64,000 bases of DNA, from positions 372,001-436,000 of the forward strand of contig NZ_CAKKMV010000001.1 of assembly GCF_918697865.1 (NCBI RefSeq). The letters run 5' to 3'. Numbering within the stretch: the stretch's first letter is position 1; every line of letters starts with the position of its first letter. The notes beneath the pieces were generated by a model. It did not search any database and was not told the origin of the DNA. It saw nothing but the letters and a program-made list of their open reading frames with translations. The stretch is from Massilia sp. Bi118 (GTDB taxonomy: Bacteria > Pseudomonadota > Gammaproteobacteria > Burkholderiales > Burkholderiaceae_D). This document shows positions 56,621 to 64,000 of the stretch, piece after piece. The position numbers and the translations under genes were made by a program.

Positions 56621-57585
56621 TCGACGTGATCTTCATGCTGCTGCCGGGCAGCCTGCTTCTGGATTGGGCCGGCCCGGCCGAGGCCCTGCGCACCGCGAAT
56701 GGGCTGATGCGCGAGCATGGCAAAGCGGCGCCCTTCGCGCTGCGTTTTGCCGCGTCGCGTTCCGAGTCGAGCACCTCGGTCGGCGTTCGGCTGGCCGGTC
56801 TCGAAGCGCTGCCGGCAGCGCTCGCGCCGCATGCCACCTGGGTCGTGCTGGTAGGGCAGACTGGCAGCACGATAGCCGTGGACGCGCCCGATACGCGCGC
56901 GCTGCTTGACTGGCTGCGTCCGCTGCAGCTTGCGCCGGGGCGGCTCGAACTGATCACCATTTGCGCCGGCGCCGTCCTTGCCGCCCATGCCGGCCTGCTT
57001 GCGGGGCGGCGCGCCACCACCCATCACCACCACCTGGATGAATTGCAGCGCATCGCACCGGCATGCGAGGTGGTCCGCAACCGGGTATTCGTCGAAGATA
57101 GTCCGGTCTATAGCAGCGCTGGCGTCACCACCGGGATCGACCTGATCCTGCACCGCATCGAGGCCATTTGCGGGCCAGCGCTGGCGGCCCAGGTCGCGCA
57201 AACGATGGTGGTGGCGCTGCGGCGCGGTCCACACGATCCCGAACTGTCGCCTTTTCTCGCGTACCGCAACCACCTGCACCCGGTGCTGCATCGGGTGCAA
57301 GATGCCATCAACCGGTCGCCGCAGGCGGAATGGTCGGTGCCTGCCATGGCGGCGGTCGCCCACACATCGCCGCGCCATCTGACCCGCCTGTTCGTCGACT
57401 ATGCGCAGATCGCGCCCTTGCAGTATTTGCGCCGCATCCGGCTGGCCGTGGCGCAGGTGGCGCTGGCCTCGGGCGACAGCGTGACCCAGGCAGCGGCGGC
57501 CGCCGGGTTCAGTTCAGATACCCAGTTGCGCCGTGCCTGGCATCATTTTGCGGTGCCGGGTACGCCTTCCCAACAGCCGTTCTGA
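56617..57585 (+). CDS. GlxA-family AraC regulator with DJ-1/PfpI domain
   Basis: This 322-residue protein has an N-terminal DJ-1/PfpI-like domain (residues ~1-170) with LITICAGAVLAAHAGLL, where the Cys sits at the nucleophile elbow, and THHHHLDEL. A C-terminal AraC DNA-binding domain follows (AAVAHTSPRHLTRLFVDYAQIAPLQY). The group often controls amine or amino-acid derivative use, which suits an adjacent amidohydrolase. It probably regulates the isochorismatase-like gene. Confidence 0.9.
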   Translation: MIDVIFMLLPGSLLLDWAGPAEALRTANGLMREHGKAAPFALRFAASRSESSTSVGVRLAGLEALPAALAPHATWVVLVGQTGSTIAVDAPDTRALLDWLRPLQLAPGRLELITICAGAVLAAHAGLLAGRRATTHHHHLDELQRIAPACEVVRNRVFVEDSPVYSSAGVTTGIDLILHRIEAICGPALAAQVAQTMVVALRRGPHDPELSPFLAYRNHLHPVLHRVQDAINRSPQAEWSVPAMAAVAHTSPRHLTRLFVDYAQIAPLQYLRRIRLAVAQVALASGDSVTQAAAAAGFSSDTQLRRAWHHFAVPGTPSQQPF

Positions 57586-57639
57586 CGCAAGCGCTCACAA
57601 GCTGCAGATGTTGAAAATGCGATCAACCGGCGAAAGCCC

Positions 57640-57912
57640 TCAACCCCGGCGACGCCAGCCGCCCGCAAAGGCCTCGCGTACCTGCAAGGGCAGCATTTTC
57701 ACCAAGCCGTGCAGGGCCAGCGGGACCAGCACAAATTCGTCGACCGCACCCAGCATGGGAAGCGCAAAATTCGCCGGCTCGATGGCGAACAGCGCCAGCC
57801 CGGCCAGCGCGGGCAAGAGCCAGGGCGGACGCTGCTCATGCCGGACAGCGAACCAAAGTAGACGCAGGTCCTGACCCGCAACCATGCGCCAGAGTGCAAA
57901 CAGGCGTTTCAA
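57640..57912 (-). CDS. DUF1232 (YkvA-like) membrane protein, TTG start
   Basis: This 90-residue protein has two hydrophobic segments: PALAGLALFAIEPANFALPMLGAVDEFVLVPLALHGL. The centre P-N-F-x-LP-LGxVDEF-LVPLAL is the DUF1232 pattern (PID.IPDFIP.lGylDD in consensus). GAGGAG lies six bases before a TTG at 57912, which I take as the start; there is no ATG in a suitable place. The function is unknown. It converges with the GlxA-type gene. Confidence 0.68.
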   Translation of the reverse strand: MKRLFALWRMVAGQDLRLLWFAVRHEQRPPWLLPALAGLALFAIEPANFALPMLGAVDEFVLVPLALHGLVKMLPLQVREAFAGGWRRRG

Positions 57913-58143
57913 GGCATTCTCCTCAGCGGCTTGAGAGTGTTCGTGCGCCGTATATGGGCTAGTGAAGCTTGAACACAATGGAGAAAGTCAGAAATACGAC
58001 GATTTAAATAGTGAAAACCGGGCAATATTGTTGTTCTGCCACCACAAATTGATTAATTTACCGATTTCAAGACGGTAAATACACGACTATGCAGAGTAGG
58101 GTGTTATATTGACATTTATCAACATATATTATTAATCTGACAA

Positions 58144-58800
58144 ATGAAAACGTCCACGACACTCTGTGCAGTACTGTTGGCCTGCGCCACCCTCAACGCC
58201 AACGCCAGTCTCATTTCGGTGCAAACCGGCCAGCGCAGCACGGGTTCGCAGTCTAGCGCCGAAGCCTATCGCAGCGTGGTCGAATCCGACCTGAAAAACA
58301 CCGGACCCGGCTATGGCAGCGCCACCCTGGACTCCTACGACAATGTACGCAGCTCCTGGTCGCTGGGCGCCTATAGTGATTTCGCCTGGAAATCGACGAT
58401 CGATTTCGGCGTGACCGCGGCCCAGGCCGGCAACTGGGATTTCCGCGCCGGCGTCGACTTCGATTATGGCAGTGCGCTGTTCATCGACGGTCAGGCGGTC
58501 GATTTCAAGTCGAACAATATGTGGTGGTCAGGCAGTTACGCCAACGCTTCGCAGATTCTGCAGGCTTCGTTCAACCTGGGCGTGGGAAATCACACCCTGA
58601 CGATCTATGGCATCGAAGGCTGCTGCGACGGCGCGGTCCAGACGCAGTTCAAGTACGGCAGCCAGCAATTTGCCAGCTTCACCAAGGCCGATGGGCTGGA
58701 CCGGGTGTCCGATGTACCGGAGCCGGCAACCCTGGCCAGCCTGACACTGGGCTTGGGGCTGATTGCAGGCCTGCGCCGCCGCCGAAACAAGCGCAACTGA
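58144..58800 (+). CDS. CCXG-type PEP-CTERM protein
   Basis: This 218-residue secreted protein has a signal peptide (cleavage near NANAS). The mature part is beta-rich with a PA14-like jelly-roll look (FRAGVDFDYGSALFIDGQAV ... HTLTIYGIEGCCDGAVQTQF). The CCDG motif marks the CCXG subgroup, and the C-terminal VPEPATLASLTLGLGLIAGLRRRR is the exosortase signal. It is preceded by ~165 A/T-rich bases. A terminator follows. Confidence 0.85.
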   Translation: MKTSTTLCAVLLACATLNANASLISVQTGQRSTGSQSSAEAYRSVVESDLKNTGPGYGSATLDSYDNVRSSWSLGAYSDFAWKSTIDFGVTAAQAGNWDFRAGVDFDYGSALFIDGQAVDFKSNNMWWSGSYANASQILQASFNLGVGNHTLTIYGIEGCCDGAVQTQFKYGSQQFASFTKADGLDRVSDVPEPATLASLTLGLGLIAGLRRRRNKRN

Positions 58801-58821
58801 TCGGCCCCAGCGCCAGCAGAA

Positions 58822-58855
58822 CGCCGCAGATTCCGAAAGGACCTGCGGCGTTTTT
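58822..58855 (+). terminator. intrinsic terminator after the PEP-CTERM gene
   Basis: An 8-bp stem CGCCGCAG / CTGCGGCG with a 13-base loop is followed by TTTTT. It separates the PEP-CTERM gene from the peptidase gene. Confidence 0.88.
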
Positions 58856-58901
58856 CGTTACAATCGGCGCCTACAACAAATCCTGGAGACAGACACTCAC
58901 C

Positions 58902-60644
58902 ATGAAAAACCTGCTTACCCCGCTAGCCGCCGCCCTGCTGGCCGCCGGCGCCATGACGATCGCCCATGCCGCCGCCCCGGCCCCCGCCACGGTCACCGAA
59001 CTGACCACCATGGCCAAGCGCTTCGCCCCGGTCGACCTGACCGCCGACACCAGCAAGCTCTCGAAAGGCGACCGCGTCGCCATCGAAAAACTGATCGAAG
59101 CCGCGAAGATCGTCGACACCCTGCAGCTGCGCCAGCGCTGGTCCGGCAACGAGGCGCTGTGGGCCGCGCTGCAGAAGGACACGACGCCGCTCGGCAAGGC
59201 GCGGCGCGACTACTTCTGGCTGAACAAGGGCCCGTGGTCCATCATCGACGGTAACCATTCCTTCATGCCGGCGAGCTTCGGCGGCATCCAGATCCCGGCC
59301 GAGAAACCGCTGGGCGCCAACTTCTATCCGGAAGGGGCGAGCAAGCAGGAGCTCGAAACCTGGATGAACAGCCTGTCCCCGAAGGACAAGGAGCAGGCGC
59401 AATGGTTCTTCACCGTTATCAAGCGCACCAAGGACGGCAAGGGCAAGCAGCAGTTCACCAGCGTGAACTACTCGGACGAATACGCCACCGAGCTGCAGCA
59501 ACTGTCGAAGCTGTTGAAGGAAGCCGCTAGCGCCACCGACAACGCCTCGCTGAAGAAATTCCTGAACCTGCGTGCAGACGCCTTCCTGTCCAACGACTAC
59601 CTGGCCTCGGATTTTGCGTGGATGGACCTAGATTCGCCGGTCGACGTCACCATCGGCCCCTACGAGACCTATAACGACGAGCTGTTCGGCTACAAGGCCG
59701 CCTTCGAGGCCTATGTGAACGTGCGCGATGCGAAGGAGACCGAGAAGCTGAACTTCTTCGGCAAGCACATGCAGGAGCTGGAGAACAACCTGCCGCTCGA
59801 TTCGAAGTACCGCAATCCGAAGGTCGGGGCGATCGCGCCGATGGTGGTGGTGAACCAGGTATATGGCGCCGGCGACGGCAACATGGGCGTGCAGACCGCC
59901 GCCTACAACCTGCCGAACGACGAGCGCATCATCAGCAAGCGCGGTTCCAAGCGCGTGATGCTGAAGAACGTGCAGGAAGCGAAGTTCGAGTCGACGCTCA
60001 AGCCGATCACGAAGCTGGTGCTGAGGCCAAGCGACCAGAAGGACCTCGACTTCGATTCCTTCTTCACCCACATCCTGGCGCACGAGATCATGCACGGCCT
60101 GGGCCCGCACGCGACCACCCAGAACGGCAAGCCGTCGACGCCGCGCCAGGACCTGAAGGACGCCTACTCGACCATCGAGGAAGCCAAGGCCGACGTGACG
60201 GGCCTGTGGGCGCTCGGCTACATGATGGACAAGGGCCAGCTGAAATCCTCGCTGGGGCAGGGCGCCGCCGCCGAGCGCAAGCTCTACAACACCTTCCTGG
60301 CATCGGCCTTCCGCACCCTGCACTTCGGCCTGACCGACTCGCATGCGCGCGGCATGGCCATCCAGGTCAACTACCTGCTCGACAAGGGCGGCTTCGTGTC
60401 GCACGGGGACGGCACCTTCTCGGTGGACTTCAACAAGATCAAGGGCGCCGTGGCCGACCTCGACCGCGAATTCCTGACCATCGAGGCGACCGGCGATTAT
60501 GCGCGCGCGCAGGCGCTGATGAAGCAGTACGTGGTGATCCGCCCGGACGTGCAGAAGGCGCTGGACAAGATGAAGGCGGTGCCGAACGATATCCGGCCGG
60601 CGTTTACTACTGCGGCCAAGCTGACTGCGGCATCCGCTCGATAA
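58902..60644 (+). CDS. secreted M49-like (dipeptidyl-peptidase III family) metallopeptidase
   Basis: This 580-residue protein has a signal peptide (cleavage near AHAAA), zinc motif HEIMH (394-398, in LAHEIMHGLGPH) and the second motif EEAKAD (426-431), which matches EECRAE of family M49. Classic family members have a six-residue HExxxH; this one has the five-residue HExxH, a known variant in some bacterial forms. Residues 100-330 form the alpha-helical lobe. It should act in the periplasm or outside, on peptides. TGGAGAC lies upstream. Confidence 0.85.
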   Translation: MKNLLTPLAAALLAAGAMTIAHAAAPAPATVTELTTMAKRFAPVDLTADTSKLSKGDRVAIEKLIEAAKIVDTLQLRQRWSGNEALWAALQKDTTPLGKARRDYFWLNKGPWSIIDGNHSFMPASFGGIQIPAEKPLGANFYPEGASKQELETWMNSLSPKDKEQAQWFFTVIKRTKDGKGKQQFTSVNYSDEYATELQQLSKLLKEAASATDNASLKKFLNLRADAFLSNDYLASDFAWMDLDSPVDVTIGPYETYNDELFGYKAAFEAYVNVRDAKETEKLNFFGKHMQELENNLPLDSKYRNPKVGAIAPMVVVNQVYGAGDGNMGVQTAAYNLPNDERIISKRGSKRVMLKNVQEAKFESTLKPITKLVLRPSDQKDLDFDSFFTHILAHEIMHGLGPHATTQNGKPSTPRQDLKDAYSTIEEAKADVTGLWALGYMMDKGQLKSSLGQGAAAERKLYNTFLASAFRTLHFGLTDSHARGMAIQVNYLLDKGGFVSHGDGTFSVDFNKIKGAVADLDREFLTIEATGDYARAQALMKQYVVIRPDVQKALDKMKAVPNDIRPAFTTAAKLTAASAR

Positions 60645-60661
60645 GCACCGCACTCGAACAA

Positions 60662-60749
60662 CGTCGTCCCCGCGCAGGCGGGGACCCAAGTTTTGCGCGC
60701 AGTTGCAAGCGTTAGCGGTTTGCCACGAAATAGAGACGCGGAAACGACG
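60662..60749. repeat. palindromic intergenic repeat, copy F (one arm decayed)
   Basis: The left arm CGTCGTCCCCGCGCAGGCGG...CCAAGTT (60662-60692) is intact. The right arm is reduced to fragments such as ACGCGGAAACGACG (60735-60748). It may be an older copy that has diverged. Confidence 0.75.
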
Positions 60750-60877
60750 AGCTGAATAATTTGTACTTCTGGTAAGTTTGCCCTTTTAAACATCCAGTAA
60801 AAAATAATCCACTGCAGGGTTTCCCGAAGGATAGAATTGCTGATAGGCATGTTATCTATCCAATCGGGAAATCCTCG

Positions 60878-61585
60878 ATGATCAAGTCTCTCATCAAAGC
60901 CGCGGTGTTCTCCGCGGCCTTCCTGGCTGCCGGCGCTGCGAGCGCCGCCTCGTCCGACCTCACCGCGCTCGAAAAACGCTGGCTGGTGGCCGCCTATCCC
61001 GTCCTCGAATACGCGCGCGGCTTGCCGCTGCCGATCGACATCGTGGTCCAGCCTCAGGCCGGGCCGGACGATGTGCCGCTGGCGATGGGCTTCGATGGCG
61101 GGCGCTGCAAGCTGGTGATTTCCCTGCGCGGCAATCCGGATGCGGAGAAGCAGCTGGCCGGTGTGACCCCGGCCGAGCAGGGTGAGCTGATCGAGGCGAT
61201 GGCGGCGCACGAAATCGCGCATTGCTGGCGCTACGCCCAGGGCGCCTGGCATGCGCTGCCGGCCGGCTTCGTCGAAGTGGGCGAGGAAACCTCGGCCGAT
61301 CCCTCGCTGCTGGCGGCATCGAAAGAAATGCGCGAGATGCGCCGCGAGGAAGGCTATGCCGATCTGGTGGCGCTGGCCTGGACCCGCCACAGCCATCCCG
61401 GCGACTACGCGCGCGTGCACGCCTGGCTGGACAAACTGCGCGCCGTGCAACCGGTGGCGCGCAGCGGCCACGATACCCGGGTGTGGGTGAAGCTGGCCGC
61501 GGACGGCGGCCGTTTCGGCGCGGCCGGCCAGCCTTTCGAGGATGCGGCCAGGCTGTGGAAGGATGGCCTGGTCAAGGACGATTGA
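60878..61585 (+). CDS. secreted HExxH putative metallopeptidase
   Basis: This 235-residue protein has a signal peptide (cleavage near ASAAS). HEIAH (111-115, in AMAAHEIAHCWRY) and a downstream REEGYADLVAL (Glu157/Glu158, Asp162) form a likely zinc site of the gluzincin or aspzincin kind. Family not recognised. It lies 233 bases after the M49-like gene and could act on peptides or on cell-wall material in the periplasm. Confidence 0.72.
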   Translation: MIKSLIKAAVFSAAFLAAGAASAASSDLTALEKRWLVAAYPVLEYARGLPLPIDIVVQPQAGPDDVPLAMGFDGGRCKLVISLRGNPDAEKQLAGVTPAEQGELIEAMAAHEIAHCWRYAQGAWHALPAGFVEVGEETSADPSLLAASKEMREMRREEGYADLVALAWTRHSHPGDYARVHAWLDKLRAVQPVARSGHDTRVWVKLAADGGRFGAAGQPFEDAARLWKDGLVKDD

Positions 61586-61703
61586 TGCCGGTCTGCCCGG
61601 TAATTATGGTTTTTTCGGCAATTGTACGGTGTCGCACAGATAGCCGGTTCAGGCAGGCGTCTAATCGTCTGTATTAAAACAACCGATTACAAGGGCTACC
61701 GAT

Positions 61704-62822
61704 ATGAAAACGCTGATTGCGACTTTGCTCGCGACGGCCGCCGGCGCCGCTTTCGCCGCTCCCACCTTTGCACTCAACCACGATCCGGCCAGCTACCGCG
61801 CCGTCACCCAGAAGGCCGCCGCCGACTACAAGGCGGCGACCGCGAAGTGCGGCAGCATGAACGGCAACGACAAGGATGTGTGCATGGCCGAGGCCAGGCT
61901 GGCCCGCACCCGTACCGAAGCCGACGCCCTGGCCAAGTACAACAACACCGCCACCAGCCGCGCCAAGGCGCGCAGCAACATGGCCGACGCCGAGTATGAC
62001 CTGGCCAAGGCCAGGTGCGGCGGCAAGAGCGGCGCCGACAAGGACGACTGCATGAACAACGCCAAGTCGGTGCACACCGCCGCCCTGGCCGATGCCAAGT
62101 CCGGCGCCACCGCGACCGGCGCCAGCGCCGCCGGCGCCACGGGCTCGGATAGCGGCCTGGTCAGCAGCACCGACAAGTCGACCGCCGCCGACAAGTGCGC
62201 CCAGGGCGACAGCCGGACCGGCTGCCTGGTGCAGACCAAGCCGTCCACGGTGAAGGACAACGCGGGCGAGATCGCCAACCGCACCGAGAACGCCGCCGAC
62301 CGCGCCGGCGACAAGGCCGCAGCCGCCACCTCGACCGCTGCCGCGAAGACCAGGGAAGTTGCCGCTACCGCCGCCGACAAGACCAGGGCCGTGGCCGCCA
62401 CCGCTGTAGAGAAGACCAAAGAAGTCGCGAAAGCCGCCGTCGAAAAGACCAGGGAAGTCGGCGCAACAGTCGCCCAGAAAACCGAAAACGCGATGGACCG
62501 CGCCGGCGACAAGACCCGCGATACCGCTGCCGTCTCCGCGCAAAAAACCGAAAACGCGATGGACAATGCCGGCGACAAGACCAGGGACGCCGCCTCCAAG
62601 ACTAAACTGGCCGCTTCCGATACCGCCATCACCACCAAGGTAAAGGCCGGCCTGGTCAAGGAGCCGGACCTGGAATCGCTGGGCATCCATGTCGAGACCG
62701 AGAAGGGCGTCGTGATGCTGAGCGGCTTCGTGAATTCGAAGGCCGAGGCCGACAAGGCGGTCAAGGTCGCCAAGGGTGTCGACGGCGTGAGCAGCGTGAA
62801 GAGCGCGATCAAGGTCAAGTAA
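61704..62822 (+). CDS. secreted BON-domain protein with LEA-like helical repeats
   Basis: This 372-residue protein has a signal peptide (cleavage near AFAAP) and a Cys-containing N-terminal region with two similar parts (KCGSMNGNDKDVCMAEA and RCGGKSGADKDDCMNNA). About ten 11-residue units of the type AxxKTREVAATAA follow (residues ~195-310). A C-terminal BON domain ends the protein (VKEPDLESLGIHVETEKGVVMLSGFV). BON domains bind phospholipid surfaces (OsmY type). The repeats look like late-embryogenesis-abundant helices that protect membranes in drying or osmotic stress. A terminator follows. Confidence 0.82.
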   Translation: MKTLIATLLATAAGAAFAAPTFALNHDPASYRAVTQKAAADYKAATAKCGSMNGNDKDVCMAEARLARTRTEADALAKYNNTATSRAKARSNMADAEYDLAKARCGGKSGADKDDCMNNAKSVHTAALADAKSGATATGASAAGATGSDSGLVSSTDKSTAADKCAQGDSRTGCLVQTKPSTVKDNAGEIANRTENAADRAGDKAAAATSTAAAKTREVAATAADKTRAVAATAVEKTKEVAKAAVEKTREVGATVAQKTENAMDRAGDKTRDTAAVSAQKTENAMDNAGDKTRDAASKTKLAASDTAITTKVKAGLVKEPDLESLGIHVETEKGVVMLSGFVNSKAEADKAVKVAKGVDGVSSVKSAIKVK

Positions 62823-62869
62823 GCACTTACCAGGCGTCCACCAGGGCGCATCCGATTTCTGCCATTTTT

Positions 62870-62901
62870 CGGCCGGCTTGCCACAGTCGGCCGTCTTTTT
62901 T
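62870..62901 (+). terminator. intrinsic terminator after the BON-domain gene
   Basis: CGGCCG is repeated 12 bases later; it is self-complementary, so the two copies pair as a 6-bp stem followed by TC and six T. It lies 48 bases after the BON gene stop. Confidence 0.8.
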
Positions 62902-62920
62902 GCAGGATATAATCGTTCAG

Positions 62921-63736
62921 GTGAACAGACTAGAAGCCTTCGGAATCATCGCGGCCCAGGCAGCGCGCGGCGATATTTCCTTTCCCACCAGCGTCAACGC
63001 CGTGCTGCGCCTGCAGCAGGCTCTGAACGATCCCGATTGCCATCTCGGAGAGGCGATCCGGCTGGTGCTGGGCGAGCCGCAGCTGGCGGCGCGCACGGTG
63101 GCGCTGGCCAATTCGTCCGCCTTCAATGCCGGCAACCAGCCGATCACCAATGTGCGTGCGGCGGTCACCCGGGTCGGCTACCGCAACCTGCAGATGCTGG
63201 TGGCCAGCCTGGTGGTGCGCCAGTTCGGCAATTGCATCCAGGATCCGGTCCTGCGCGTCAAGGCCGAGCAGCTGTGGGAGCACACCGTGCAGGTGGCTTC
63301 CCTGGCCCAGGTGTTCGCGCGCCGGCTCACCTTCGTCAATCCGGACACCGCGATGTTCGCCGGCATCGTCCACGAGATCGGCGCCTTCTATCTTTTATTG
63401 CGCGCCGGCGAATTCCCGGGCCTGCTCGATGACGACGAGGAGCGCTGGGGCGAGCTGTGCGAGGACGTAGTCACGCGCGAAGTCGGGCGCCGCCTGTTCC
63501 TGCCGGAACCGGTGGCCCATGCCGTGTTCGAGCTGCGCGGCGCCGAGCTGCACACGCCGCCGGCGTCGCTGCTCGATACGCTGCTGCTGGCCAACCTGTA
63601 TGCCAGGATGCCCTCGCCGCTGGGCGCCGTCGCGCCTGTGCCGGACGAGGGCGTGGTCGACGCGGCGACCCTGCAGGCGATCATCCTGGAAGCTGCCGAG
63701 CTCGGCGCTTCGATGGAGCAGGCGGTCCTGGTCTGA
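62921..63736 (+). CDS. HDOD domain protein
   Basis: This 271-residue protein has an HDOD domain (residues ~15-210) with NAVLRLQQALND, LVLGEPQLAARTVALANSSAF and MFAGIVHEIGAFYLLL. HDOD proteins act in signalling without the full HD catalytic set. I chose GTG at 62921 (MNRLEAFGIIAAQ), the usual family beginning; a TTG at 62900 is in frame but falls in the terminator T-run. TATAAT at 62908-62913 puts transcription start almost at the GTG, so the mRNA may be leaderless. Confidence 0.82.
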   Translation: MNRLEAFGIIAAQAARGDISFPTSVNAVLRLQQALNDPDCHLGEAIRLVLGEPQLAARTVALANSSAFNAGNQPITNVRAAVTRVGYRNLQMLVASLVVRQFGNCIQDPVLRVKAEQLWEHTVQVASLAQVFARRLTFVNPDTAMFAGIVHEIGAFYLLLRAGEFPGLLDDDEERWGELCEDVVTREVGRRLFLPEPVAHAVFELRGAELHTPPASLLDTLLLANLYARMPSPLGAVAPVPDEGVVDAATLQAIILEAAELGASMEQAVLV

Positions 63737-63760
63737 GGCGCTGAGTCTGAGGCGCTGAGT
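63733..63760. repeat. 14-bp tandem duplication at the HDOD gene end
   Basis: CTGAGGCGCTGAGT is repeated twice without a gap. The first copy includes the HDOD stop codon. It has no sign of function and looks like a replication-slippage product. Confidence 0.7.
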
Positions 63761-63772
63761 TCAGGCGATCAC

Positions 63773-64000
63773 TCAGGCCAGCACGCGCACGCCACGGCGC
63801 GCGTGGGCCTGCATCGCAAGCGCCAGCACCAGACCGGCGCCGGCCAGGCCGGCGGCAACCCACTGCGGCGAAGCATAGGAAAATCCCAGGATCAGCGGAA
63901 TGCCGCCGAGGAAGGCGCCCAACGCATTGCCGATATTGAAGCCGGACTGGCCCAGCGAGGAGCCCAGCATCTCGGCTTCGCGCGAGTGTTCGATCAGCAG
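63773..64000 (-). CDS. MFS transporter, C-terminal part
   Basis: The gene enters from the right edge. The visible 75 residues give the last helices of a major facilitator protein: SLGQSGFNIGNALGAFLGGIPLILGFSY, then WVAAGLAGAGLVLALAMQ. The phrase GxNIGNALGAxLGG is typical of the arabinose-efflux (AraJ/YdhP-like) DHA1 subgroup. The substrate is unknown. Confidence 0.72.
   Translation of the reverse strand: MLIEHSREAEMLGSSLGQSGFNIGNALGAFLGGIPLILGFSYASPQWVAAGLAGAGLVLALAMQAHARRGVRVLA

Noticed and set aside
58109..58138. TTGACA upstream of the CCXG PEP-CTERM gene as a promoter
   Set aside because: No -10 box lies at a workable distance that would still leave a leader before the ATG at 58144.

Overview
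The window comes from the chromosome of a GC-rich betaproteobacterium. The gene content fits Burkholderiales, family Oxalobacteraceae, and most resembles Massilia; this is inferred from family content, not a database match. The markers are: HrcA/CIRCE-controlled groESL; zapB-like/zapA/6S RNA; a three-gene pyruvate dehydrogenase operon whose E3 carries its own lipoyl domain; holC beside a DUF2486 gene; a TIGR04438-type Trp-rich protein; two PEP-CTERM proteins; and many LysR and AraC regulators.

Layout. 1-7.3 kb: the 3' end of an FMN-dependent lactate dehydrogenase, a solo TnpB element inserted against the 3' end of an fsr-type exporter, a divergent AraC regulator, and a leftward set of alcohol dehydrogenase, LanC-like protein and lipoprotein. 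7.4-8.9 kb: an orphan type VI cassette of Hcp, a zinc endopeptidase effector split by a frameshift, and a putative periplasmic immunity protein. 8.9-13 kb: UPF0158, groESL, cell-division genes, 6S RNA and an EVE protein. 13-25.8 kb: PhzF, regulators, a DMT exporter, a serine hydrolase, lgt, cytochrome c, a LivK-like binding protein, holC, oligopeptidase A and folD. 25.8-32.6 kb: aceE-aceF-lpdA. 32.7-38.9 kb: two secreted proteins, a K+ channel, and a three-gene ABC system whose two permeases each carry a large extracytoplasmic peptidase-like domain. 39-45.6 kb: a reductase, a protein of unknown function, a pectate lyase/pectin esterase fusion behind a PEP-CTERM gene, and DUF1993. 45.6-49.3 kb: a frameshifted GGDEF protein and a LytS/LytTR two-component pair. 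49.3-54.5 kb: a TetR-controlled EmrA-EmrB-NodT tripartite efflux operon. 54.5-64 kb: a BNR-repeat protein, an isochorismatase-like hydrolase with a GlxA regulator, a CCXG PEP-CTERM protein, an M49-like peptidase, a HExxH protein, a BON protein with LEA-like repeats, an HDOD protein and the end of an MFS gene.

A family of 75-90 bp palindromic intergenic repeats (core CCCGCG-AGGCGGG-ATCCAAGTT, with variants) occurs six times. Two copies bracket aceE. A second, unrelated repeat cassette, like the ends of REP-associated transposons but without a transposase, lies at 18.93-19.11 kb.

The most unusual system is the ABC operon at 34.3-38.9 kb. One permease carries an HETVH...E zinc-peptidase domain. 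The other carries the matching domain with all three expected zinc ligands replaced by Arg (RETVR...R), which suggests an active/pseudo-enzyme heterodimer. Next is the Hcp/effector/immunity cassette, whose effector is broken at a GTGTGT run.
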